Positions 47,696 to 55,809 of a DNA stretch of 57,408 nucleotides are shown here, piece by piece. The stretch lies in the NCBI GenBank assembly GCA_030949995.1, contig JAUZRY010000023.1:1-57408 (forward strand). The letters run 5' to 3'. A program made the position numbers and the translations under genes. Source of the DNA: Ardenticatenia bacterium (GTDB lineage Bacteria > Chloroflexota > Anaerolineae > Ardenticatenales > Ardenticatenaceae). Under the pieces are notes generated by a model. The model did not search any database. It had not been told where the DNA came from and saw nothing but the letters and a program-made list of their open reading frames with translations. The number at the start of each line of letters is the position of its first letter. The first letter of the stretch is position 1.

Positions 47696-49147
47696 TCACC
47701 GGTTCTCTTCTGTCTGGCCTTTAAAGGTGGGCAACGTCTGAAGCATGGAGACCACATCCAATCCAGTGAGTGCCTCCACCACCGTGGGCACCTGAGCCAT
47801 GATTTCGGCCACGTCTTGAGTTACCTTGGAAGCACCGGCCCCGTTGCCATTCCCCCCGATGATCACAATGCGCTCAGTACGGCTAAGGGGCTCGGCGACG
47901 GACTGGGCAATCACCGGCAACGTCTTGAGGATCTCGTCGAGCACCGCCGCTTGGTTGTACTCTTGCCACGCAGCCGCCTTCAAGCGCATGGCCTCGGCCT
48001 CAGCCTCGCCCTTGGCTCGGATGATGTCGGCCTCGGCCAAGCCGCGCAGGCGTTCGGCCTCGGCTTCAGCCTCGCCCGTGGCGCGGATGGCTGCAGCTTC
48101 GGCCGCGGCCTGAGCCTCTCGCTGGTAGCGTTCAGCATCAGCGATAGTCTGGAGCCGAAACCGTTCGGCTTCGGCCGGCTTACGCACGGTGGCCTCCAGC
48201 TCCTTTTCCTTGCGGAGCGCCTCTTGTTCCTGGACCTCGATCTGCTTGCGCTTGGCGATGACCTGAATCTGAATTTCCTGCTCCTTGATCTTCTGCTGTT
48301 CAATCGTCTGTTGTAACGTGTAGGCCAGTTCGGCTACGGCGCGCTGGCGGTTGACTTCTTCCTCGTACTCGGCCTTCTGAATCTGGTAGTTTTTCTCGGC
48401 CTCGGCAATACGTGCCTGTGCCTCGTACTCCGCCTCTTGGGCATCCTGGTTGGCGCGGGCCGCTTGGACGCGGGCATCCCGTTCGGCCAGAGCACGGCCG
48501 ATCTCAGCGTCCCGCTTGACCTCGGCGATGCGCTTCTGCCCCAAGGCATCCAAGTAGCCCTGATCATCTCGGATGTCCCGAATGGTGAAGGAAACAATGC
48601 CCAAGCCCATGTTAGCCAAGTCGGCAGCAGCCACTTCTTGAACGCGCTGGGCGAAGGCATCGCGGTCCTTGTAGATTTCCTCAACCGTCATGGTGCCCAA
48701 GATGGCCCGCAGGTGCCCCTCCAAGGTCTGCAGGGCGACGTTACGGATCTCGTCCATGGATTTGGATAGAAACTGCTCGGCCGCGGTGGCTATGCTCACT
48801 TCGTCGCCCTTGACTTTCACCTGAGCCACGCCGTCCACGGTCACAGGCACCCCGTGCAGCGTGTAAACTTTGGGCGTGAGCACATCCAACGTCATGATCT
48901 CAAGGGACAAGCGATCGAGCCGCTCCAAGACGGGGAGCACGAAGGTACCCCCTCCTTTCACGATCCGAAAGGCACGGGTGATCACTTGGCCTGTGGCCGG
49001 ATCACGGTATTTGTACTTTCGCCCCGAGATAATCAGGGCCTCATTGGGGCCGGCTTTGACATACCGGCTGGCAAAGTACCCGCCCACGAAGACGAGCAAA
49101 AAGAGCAGGCCGGCCACGGCCATCACGGTGACGACGAAGCCTAGCAT
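47696..49147 (-). CDS. Flotillin-like SPFH membrane protein
   Basis: 483 aa. N-terminal hydrophobic anchor (VTVMAVAGLLFLLVFVGGYF), SPFH domain ~30-200 (SRYVKAGPNEALIISGRKYK; LDRLSLEIMTLDVLTPKVYT; VALQTLEGHLRAILGTMTVE), then a long coiled-coil with repeated EAEA/EAEAER segments (AEAERLRGLAEADIIRAKGE). The C-terminal end contains GGNGNGAGASKVTQDVAEI. Organises membrane microdomains in other bacteria. Lies 36 nt downstream of an NfeD-like gene on the same strand; this flotillin/NfeD pairing is standard. Confidence 0.95.
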   Translation of the reverse strand: MLGFVVTVMAVAGLLFLLVFVGGYFASRYVKAGPNEALIISGRKYKYRDPATGQVITRAFRIVKGGGTFVLPVLERLDRLSLEIMTLDVLTPKVYTLHGVPVTVDGVAQVKVKGDEVSIATAAEQFLSKSMDEIRNVALQTLEGHLRAILGTMTVEEIYKDRDAFAQRVQEVAAADLANMGLGIVSFTIRDIRDDQGYLDALGQKRIAEVKRDAEIGRALAERDARVQAARANQDAQEAEYEAQARIAEAEKNYQIQKAEYEEEVNRQRAVAELAYTLQQTIEQQKIKEQEIQIQVIAKRKQIEVQEQEALRKEKELEATVRKPAEAERFRLQTIADAERYQREAQAAAEAAAIRATGEAEAEAERLRGLAEADIIRAKGEAEAEAMRLKAAAWQEYNQAAVLDEILKTLPVIAQSVAEPLSRTERIVIIGGNGNGAGASKVTQDVAEIMAQVPTVVEALTGLDVVSMLQTLPTFKGQTEENR

Positions 49148-49183
49148 CGTATATGCCTCCTTTCTGGCCTTTTGGGAATGCGT

Positions 49184-49840
49184 TTACGTCGTCCGACGTA
49201 CCAGGGCGACGGCGCCCTGCATTTCCTGGACGATCACCAACGCGTTGCGAGGAATGGGTTCGCCGGTCACGCTGCGGGCGGAGAGGTTCAGGCGTTGTCC
49301 GCGCACAATCAGGCTCACTTCACCAGCCCCTTGGGCCGGAATGGGCGTGATCACCGTGCCCGTGGCGCCGTAAAAATCCTCAACGGCCAGGGTACTGCTG
49401 CCTTGGGCGCCCAATAGTACCTTGCCGTAGAACCAAAATGTCACTGCGCCCAACAGGAGACCGCCCGCCAAGGCCACAGGCAGACCGGCTATATCAGGCA
49501 AACGCAGAAAGTGGCGAGACACCAGGCCAAATGCCCCAAGGCGCCCAGTGTCGTCGAGAGCACAATGGGACTCAAGGGAGAGAGGTGAACTTCGTGGTCT
49601 GGTAAGACACCCAGCTCATGGGAGGACACATCGTGATCAGCCCCCAGGTCCACATCGTGGTGGTCCACACTGAAGCTGTGATGGTCTCCCACGCCGTGGA
49701 CCTCGCCACCCACATCATGAGCACTGCCGAGATCGTGGTGGCTTTGTGCCCCCCAGTTGGCCGCCGATGAAGAGTATGCCCGCCCACCCAATGCCGAACA
49801 ACAACAAGCCCAGGTACACCCAGTCCAACATGGTCAACAT
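49184..49840 (-). CDS. NfeD-like membrane protein with His-rich loop (two frameshifts)
   Basis: ATG 49840 (or 49831) follows GGAAAGGAG. The N-terminal helix is WVYLGLLLFGIGWAGILFIG. A C6 run (49749-49754) marks a frame change. Next comes a His/Asp-rich stretch with about 15 His in 55 residues (SHHDLGSAHDVGGEVHGVGD; HHDVDLGADHDVSSHELGVL). A second change near 49500-49515 leads to two more helices and the C-terminal OB-fold (ATGTVITPIPAQGAGEVSLI). It is the usual partner of flotillin. The His-rich loop could bind Zn, Ni or Cu; this is inference from composition. About 218 aa after joining. Confidence 0.7.
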
Positions 49841-50077
49841 GGGCCACTCCTTTCCGTTCGGCGATCAACGCACCAACACGATGGAGCACGCTTGACATTT
49901 TCCTTAATTCCCATGATATCAGAAAGCGCATCCGATGCCAAGATATGCCTCCCCGTCAGGTTTCCCCTATACACGCTGCGCTCTGACTCAATATACGTCC
50001 TGAGGTTATAAAGAGGTTACAGCAGCGGCCACAACAAGCCTACCTCTCACTCACACCCACATAGGACCATTGGGGGA

Positions 50078-50133
50078 TTGACAAGATTTTTCTTGTCTTC
50101 ACAATGAATGTACACTACACTTGGAGATGTACA
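50078..50133 (+). promoter_or_regulatory. Promoter and paired TGTACA boxes before the small peptide gene
   Basis: TTGACA (50078-50083) is followed 16 bp later by CACAAT (50100-50105), a weak -10. GACAAG-N6-CTTGTC (50080-50097) forms a small dyad over the -35. Two identical ATGTACA boxes lie at 50108-50114 and 50127-50133, 19 bp apart (about two helical turns) on one DNA face. The core TGTACA is itself palindromic. This layout suits an operator for a dimeric repressor or activator. The region is clearly AT-richer than its surroundings. Confidence 0.5.
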
Positions 50134-50160
50134 TTTTTGGCATAGAGGAGAGGAGGATAT

Positions 50161-50331
50161 ATGTCTCGCCGAATCAGTGTGAACACCCCCGGGCTCCAGA
50201 ATTCTTCCCCCGAGAAGAAGCCCTACACCAAGCCGGCCATCATTCATGAGATGCGTTTGGAAGTCCACGCCGGCTCTCCCATTCGCCGTCCACCAGATCC
50301 TCTGGATCTACTCGGCACTGGGCCTGGTTGA
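50161..50331 (+). CDS. Putative RiPP-like precursor peptide, 56 aa
   Basis: ATG 50161 is preceded by a very strong ribosome-binding site, AGGAGG at 50151-50156. The 56-residue product begins MSRRISVNTPGLQNSS. It carries KKPYTKPAIIHEMRLEVHAG at residues 19-38, then SPIRRPPDPLDLLGTGPG to the end. YTKPAI fits the YxxPx(L/I) leader motif bound by PqqD-type RRE domains, and a PqqD protein is encoded at 54387. The peptide has no signal sequence, no membrane helix and no Cys. The AGSP element and the Asp/Gly/Pro-rich C-terminus would be the core. Too short for most gene callers; not matched to a named family. Confidence 0.6.
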   Translation: MSRRISVNTPGLQNSSPEKKPYTKPAIIHEMRLEVHAGSPIRRPPDPLDLLGTGPG

Positions 50332-50374
50332 GTGGTCTTATCACTGTGCCCCTGTGGTCACCTGTGTGTTCCCT

Positions 50375-50404
50375 GCCCGCATAGTTAAGCTGTGCGGGCG
50401 TTTT
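50375..50404 (+). terminator. Hairpin with short T-run after the peptide gene (attenuator-like)
   Basis: GCCCGCA (50375-50381) pairs with TGCGGGC (50393-50399), 11-nt loop, followed by GTTTT. It lies between the 56-codon gene and the C25 peptidase gene, so it would reduce read-through and keep the peptide more abundant than the enzymes, as is common in RiPP operons. Confidence 0.55.
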
Positions 50405-50448
50405 CGCTACCAGCTCAACATCCAGACATCGGACAAAGGAGCTCAGCC

Positions 50449-53400
50449 GTGCGCACCGTCCGATATTTTCTCCTTGCCGCTGGGATCAGTGTCGCGTTTC
50501 TGTTCATTGGCCTTCTGCCCGGTTATCTGGCACATGGGGCTGAGCCTTCCTCTTCGCAGCCGATCACCTGGCAACAAGTCACAAGCAATCGCCTGCTGAT
50601 CACCTTCTCGGCACCGGAATACCGCCTTGAACGCCAGGAAGACTACGATCAGCTTATGGTCCCCGGTTTTGAGCACGCCAGCGAGCCCGGAACGCCTCAA
50701 CTTCCTTCCAAGAGCATCTTGGTGGCTGTGCCCCCGGAGGGTACTATCGGGGTGCGTATTGTACAGAGCAGGTGGCAGGCGTTGCCAGGCACGTACCGGC
50801 TTCCCTTGGCCCCGAGGCCAGCTCCTCTTGAGGCGGATTTGGTACCAGGCTCATGGGAGCCCATCCCAGCGATCACCCTCCCTGAGGGGTTCTACCCGTC
50901 GATACCGGTGGAGGTCAGTCCGCCGGCTTGGATTCGGGGGCAGCGTGTAGTACGAGTGACTTTCTTTCCTTTTCAGTACGAGCCCACCACCGGCCTTCTG
51001 CGGCGGAACACGGCCACACAGGTCGAGATCACGTTTTCCCCCACCGCCACGCTGACCCCTATCCCACCTTCGCCGGACGATCCCTTTGACGTGGCGTTGC
51101 GCCAGAGTGTGGTGAACAGCGATATGGTGAAGGCATGGCGAGTGCCGCCCGACCAGGCTCCACTCAGTGCGGCCACAACATGGCGCACAAGCACCTCACA
51201 GGTCTCCATCACCCTGAAAATCGTCGTGGACCGAGATGGCCTTTACCGCCTCACGTACACCGACTTGGTGGCTGCCGGCCTTGACCCTTCCACTGTGGAC
51301 CCTCGCACCTTTGCCATGACCAATCAGGGGGTGCCGGTTGCCATCCGCGTTGTCGGCGAGGAGGACGGCTCGTTCGACCCCAACGACGTGATCGAATTCT
51401 ACGGCCAACGCTTCCGAGGCGAACTCATGGCACGCCGGTACGCGGCCCTGCGCGACACGTGGCTCAGCGAGTGTGGAGCCTGTGAGCTCAAGGGGCTCTT
51501 CGCGAAATACACGGACGAGAACGTTTACTGGCTCTCGGCTGGGGGCACACCCGGCCCGCGAATGGCAACCGTGGACGGCACGCCCGACAGCGCGCCGGTA
51601 CCGCGCACATATCGCACTACCGTCCGTGCCGAAGAGGCCAACCACTGGTGGACACACCACTTCGGCAGTGAGGACACGTGGTTCTGGGACCGCATCCAGC
51701 CAAGCTATGATCCGTCCTTGGGCACCTTTAGGGCTGTGACGCGCACCTACACTATCACTTTGACCGGGGTGGTCACTACCGGTACTCCTCCTGCCCAGCT
51801 CCGGGCCGAGATCGGCTCGCGCACCACATCACCGGGCCACCGCACTCGCTTCTTCTTCAACGACACCATCTTCACCCAGCCGGTGTACAGCGAGACATGG
51901 GACGGGCGGGGCCTGCACGCCATTACGGCCACTCTGCCCGTCACCCGCCTTCGCGAGGGGCAGAACGCGCTCACCTTCGTGTTGGGCGAAAACACCTTCG
52001 CCGAGGACATGTACTTCAACTGGTTCGAGGTCGAGTACGACCGCCTCTCCTCGCCGAGGGCGGAGAGCTCACGTTCGCCTATCCCTCTGCCGGCACGTGG
52101 CGGTATGAAGTCGGTGGCTTCACATCGCCTCACGTGGCAGTCTACGACATTACCAATCCTTTCACCCCGACCCAGGTGATGAGCGCCACTGTGATGGGGA
52201 GCGGCCCTTACACCGTCGCCTTCCAGCTCGCCCAGACAGGGGCAGCCACCTACACCCTGGTGAGTGAGGCCAACACGTTAACGCCCAAGCGCGTTGAACG
52301 CTTTGAACCATCCGGCCTGAAGGCCCCATCCAACGGCGCCGACTATATTATCATCACTCACCAAGCCTTCATGACGGCTGCCCGTCGCCTGGCCGATTAC
52401 CGGGCGTCCCAAGGGCTACGCACCATGGTGGTGGACGTGGCCCAGCTCTACGACGAGTTCAACGACGGCATCTACCACCCCATGGCCATCCGCAACTTCC
52501 TAGCCTACGCCTACGCCAACTGGCAGCCCCCAGCGCCCACTTACGTGGTCCTTGTGGGCGACGGCAATTGGAACTTCAAGAACGACGGCTCCTACGGCCA
52601 GCCCCCCATTTACATGCCTCCCAACTTGGCCTTCGTGGACCCGTGGCAAGGCGAAGTGGATAGCGCCAACCTTTTGGCTGCCTTTGTGGGCGACGACATC
52701 TTGCCCGATGTGGTCATCGCTCGCCTGCCGGCGGCCACGGAGGACGAACTCAACGCCATCATTGACAAGACCATTGCCTACGAGGCCCAAGGGTGGCAGC
52801 CATGGCGCCAGTATGCCCTCTTCGTGGCCGACGACGTGCCCGATACGGCCGGCGATTTCGTCGGCTTCTCCGAGGGGGTGATCAACGACACCCAGCCCCC
52901 CTACGTGCAGCCCGTCCGCATCTACCTCAACGATTTCATCACGACCACGCCAGGAGGATGTCAGCGCAACAGGCCCTGCCCGGCCATCAACCAGGCCATC
53001 ACCCAGACACTGAACATTACTGGTGCCCTCTTCTTCAACTTTGTGGGCCATGCCTCTGTCCAATATTGGGCCGGCGAACGGCTGTTCACCGTGCAGGATG
53101 TAGCCTCGTTAGACAACGGGGACCGGCTGCCCATTCTGCTTTCCATGACGTGTCTGGACGGGTATTGGATTCACCCGTCACTGCGCCCTAGCCTAGTGGT
53201 GGAACTGCTGAGGGCCCAGAACAAGGGCATTGTGGCTGCCTTCTCCCCAACCGGACTCGGGGTAGCCACAGGCCACGACGTGCTCCAGCGCGCCTTCTAC
53301 GAGACTTTCTTCGCCGAGGGCACGTGGAGCCTGGCTCAGGCCACGTTGGCCGCCAAGCTGGCCATCTACGCCAGCGGCGCTAACTACGACTTGATCAACA

Positions 53401-53795
53401 CCTTCACCATCTTCGGCGACCCGGCACTGCGCGTGCCCGGCACCTTCGGCTTGGACCTCTCCACGCCGGCGTCCCTTGATCGCGTGGCCCCGGGCAGCAC
53501 GCCTGTCGTGAACGTCACAGTCACCAACACCTCGACCACAACCGACACGGTCACTTTCACGATCACCCCGAGCCTCTGGTCCGCACAGGTGACGCCAGTC
53601 ACCGCCACCCTCGCGCCGAGCCAAAGCCGCCAAGTGACCATTACCCTGAGCGTGCCCATTACCGCCCCTGCCGAGACGAGAGCGTTCACGCTCACGGCGA
53701 CGTCGCTGGGCGACCGGCGCTTGGAAGTCACTACGAGCCTGCGCGTCTCGGTCTGGGGCCGCCTCTACCTGCCCATCATCACCGCCAAGCCGTAG
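50449..53795 (+). CDS. Secreted C25 (gingipain-type) cysteine peptidase, frameshifted
   Basis: GTG 50449 follows AAAGGAGCTCAGCC. Signal peptide (residues ~1-29), then a C25-type propeptide (LITFSAPEYRLERQEDYDQL; PGTPQLPSKSILVAVPPEG) and a beta-rich part (KIVVDRDGLYRLTYTDLVAA; AEEANHWWTHHFGSEDTWFW). The frame changes within about 52043-52056. The next frame continues with GELTFAYPSAGTWRYEVGGF and the catalytic domain (YIIITHQAFMTAARRLADYR). The caspase-like dyad is His in FVGHASVQYW (codon 53049-53051) and Cys in SMTCLDGYW (53151-53153). The end is an Ig-like domain closing with RLYLPIITAKP. About 1115 aa. Gingipains cut after Arg or Lys; specificity here is not known. Confidence 0.85.
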
Positions 53796-53807
53796 TCCGG
53801 GCAGACG

Positions 53808-54350
53808 TTGGACACGCCTGCGCGCGACAACGTGAGGTTGGAAAATTTGGAGAAATTTCACTATCATCATCTCACACTCACAGCCGTGCGTGACGCACTG
53901 GCCAGGCACCGCCGGATCAAGCTCCACGTTCGGGGCACGAGCATGGCGCCCTGGCTTGCACCAGGCGATGTACTCGTTGTGGTGCATCCCCACGCCGACG
54001 CATTGTGCCCAGGGGATATCGTGGTGCGCTGTGACGGGAATACGTGGCTGGCCCACCGCTTGGTGGCCTATGATGCCGACCAGGATATGTGGTACACAAA
54101 GGGCGACAACGTCCCAAGGCTTGATCCTCCTCTCTCCCCTAACGCCCTGCTGGGCCGGGTCGTGGCCATCGAGCGAGATGGCACGACCCAGGGCCTCGAC
54201 ACGTGGCGGTTCACTGTCGCCGGTCGCCTGATCGCCTGGCTGGGACGTTTAGAAGTCCGACTGGCCAATCGGCCGGTGCCCACAACAGCACGCCGGTGGG
54301 CCAGAGCGCTTCACATGAGCACACGGGCCCTGATCACTAAGCTGTGCTGA
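53808..54350 (+). CDS. Soluble S24/S26 signal-peptidase-like serine peptidase
   Basis: 180 aa from TTG 53808 (GTG 53832 possible). Motif GTSMAPWLAPGD gives the nucleophile Ser45. His83 in LAHRLVAYD and Asp100 in TKGDNVPRLDPP complete a Ser-His-Asp set as in SipW/Sec11-type signal peptidases, not the Ser-Lys pair of bacterial SPase I. No membrane helix is present, unlike true signal peptidases. Genes of this kind are known beside PqqD and lasso-peptide-type proteins. It starts 12 nt after the C25 gene and 36 nt before the PqqD gene. A role in maturing the small peptide is inferred. Confidence 0.8.
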   Translation: MDTPARDNVRLENLEKFHYHHLTLTAVRDALARHRRIKLHVRGTSMAPWLAPGDVLVVVHPHADALCPGDIVVRCDGNTWLAHRLVAYDADQDMWYTKGDNVPRLDPPLSPNALLGRVVAIERDGTTQGLDTWRFTVAGRLIAWLGRLEVRLANRPVPTTARRWARALHMSTRALITKLC

Positions 54351-54386
54351 AGAGGAGACACACGAAAGTTTGCAGGAGGTCAGCTC

Positions 54387-54689
54387 ATGCATTCGTGGTC
54401 GTTGCACTCAGTCCCTGTTCGACACCCCTCAGTGGTGGACAAGGTGGTGGATACTGAGGCCGTGCTCGTGATGCCCGAGCAGGGAATGATCAACGTGATC
54501 AACGACGTAGGTGCCCGCGTGTGGAGCTTGATTGACGGCCACCGCCGTGTCGAGGAAATCGTCCGCACCATCTGTGAAGAGTACAATGTCCCAGTCGATC
54601 AAGCAGCCAATGACGTACTTGAGTTCCTGAGCCAATTAAACCGGCGGGGGGCTGTCTGGCCGGCCCAGGAGACGGATGCCGGCCCATGA
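54387..54689 (+). CDS. PqqD-family RiPP recognition protein
   Basis: 100 aa. The PqqD winged-helix core is seen as VVDTEAVLVMPEQGMINVIN, DVGARVWSLIDGHRRVEEIV and CEEYNVPVDQAANDVLEFLS. PqqD domains (RiPP recognition elements) bind leader peptides and hand them to modifying enzymes. ATG 54387 follows AGGAGGTCAGCTC. The stop overlaps the next gene's ATG (ATGA), so translation is coupled. No radical-SAM maturase, asparagine-synthetase-like cyclase or lanthipeptide enzyme is encoded within the window. This protein is the strongest evidence for a RiPP-type system here. Confidence 0.9.
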   Translation: MHSWSLHSVPVRHPSVVDKVVDTEAVLVMPEQGMINVINDVGARVWSLIDGHRRVEEIVRTICEEYNVPVDQAANDVLEFLSQLNRRGAVWPAQETDAGP

Positions 54690-55792
54690 ACAGATGCCTG
54701 AGGGGATGGCCCCTTTTTACAACTGTGCTCCTAATGCTCAGCGTGCTGGCGAACGAGCTCTTCTCTCCCAGCACAGCCTTCACAGCCGTGACCTTGGCCC
54801 GCTTCGAGGCCTTCCCGGAGGACGGCCGTGTGCGGCTGGAGTGGGAAACGGCTACCGAGATTGACAACGCGGGTTTCTTCATCCGCCGCAGTGAGGACCC
54901 GCTGGAAGATGGCAACGCCTACGAGCGGCTGGGGGACTCGTGGACACCGGCCCAAGGGGACAGTCTCGTGGGAGCCATCTACTCATGGGTGGATACGGAG
55001 GTGCAGAACGGGATCACTTACTACTACATGCTTGAGGCCGTGAGCATTACCAACGTGTCCGAGTTTTACGGTCCCCTCTCGGCCGTGCCGGGTCAAGTTC
55101 CGACGCCCACGCCCACAGCCACTCGCACACCTTCACCAACGCCCACGGCCACCCGCACGCCCAGTCCCTCGCCCACGGCCACCCGCACGCCTGTGTCCAC
55201 GGCTTCCCCTACCAGAACCCCATCGCCAACACGCACGCCGGCCGACACGCCCACCCGAACGCCAACACCATCGGCCACCGCCACGCCCATGCCCACGGCC
55301 ACACCATCGGCCACGCCCACGTCACGCCCCCGTCCCACGGCCACACCCTCGGCCACAGCCACGCTTGCGCCCACGCTCACCCCATCGACAACCGCCACGC
55401 CGCGCGCTGCCGGCGGCGCTCATCCGGCTGCTACGGCCACACCCGCGCGTCCCACGTCAACGCCCACACAGCCTCCCACGCAAACGCCGACGCCCACCTC
55501 CACCACATCAGCCTATCCTGGGCCGGCAACCATGGCCCCCATAACACCTGTGCCCACGGCCACACCGTCGGCCACGCCTGTGGCCTATCCACCCCCTTCC
55601 CCCACGTTGCCCGGCGCAGCCGCCACGCCGGGCATGGTCCCGCTCTCGCTGCGCACGCCGGAGCGCATTGTCGCCCCGCCGCCCGCCTTTGACTGGCTTT
55701 CCCTCGTGGGATACATGTTAGTCGGCCTGGCCATCGCGTTGATTGTCTGGACTGTAGGGGTTGCCCTGTGGCTTCTCCGCTGGACCAGGTGA
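54686..55792 (+). CDS. Secreted Fn3-like protein with Thr-Pro-rich stalk and C-terminal membrane helix
   Basis: 368 aa. Signal peptide (residues ~8-31), one Fn3-like domain ~35-132 (ARFEAFPEDGRVRLEWETAT; FFIRRSEDPLEDG), then ~190 residues of Thr-Pro-rich, low-complexity stalk. A final membrane helix (VGYMLVGLAIALIVWTVGVA) is followed by WLLRWTR. The order suggests a cell-surface protein held on a long, probably glycosylated stalk. The gene overlaps pqqD by 4 nt, tying it to the peptide cluster. No enzyme motif seen; an anchored binding or display role is inferred. Confidence 0.8.
   Translation: MNRCLRGWPLFTTVLLMLSVLANELFSPSTAFTAVTLARFEAFPEDGRVRLEWETATEIDNAGFFIRRSEDPLEDGNAYERLGDSWTPAQGDSLVGAIYSWVDTEVQNGITYYYMLEAVSITNVSEFYGPLSAVPGQVPTPTPTATRTPSPTPTATRTPSPSPTATRTPVSTASPTRTPSPTRTPADTPTRTPTPSATATPMPTATPSATPTSRPRPTATPSATATLAPTLTPSTTATPRAAGGAHPAATATPARPTSTPTQPPTQTPTPTSTTSAYPGPATMAPITPVPTATPSATPVAYPPPSPTLPGAAATPGMVPLSLRTPERIVAPPPAFDWLSLVGYMLVGLAIALIVWTVGVALWLLRWTR
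55099..55610 (+). repeat. Thr-Pro codon-repeat tract inside the stalk gene
   Basis: Many imperfect copies of CCCACGGCCACCCGCACG-type units encoding PTATRTP and similar peptides. It is a low-complexity protein repeat, not a CRISPR: no constant spacer length and the units are in frame. Confidence 0.8.
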
Positions 55793-55809
55793 GGAGGACA
55801 ACAGCACCC

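Noticed and set aside
55093-55398. Minus-strand Gly/Val-repeat protein
   Set aside because: Reverse reading of the Thr-Pro codon repeats in the plus-strand stalk gene.
55099-55610. Tandem repeats as a possible CRISPR array
   Set aside because: Repeat units vary in length and sequence, no unique spacers, and they stay in frame in a coding region.
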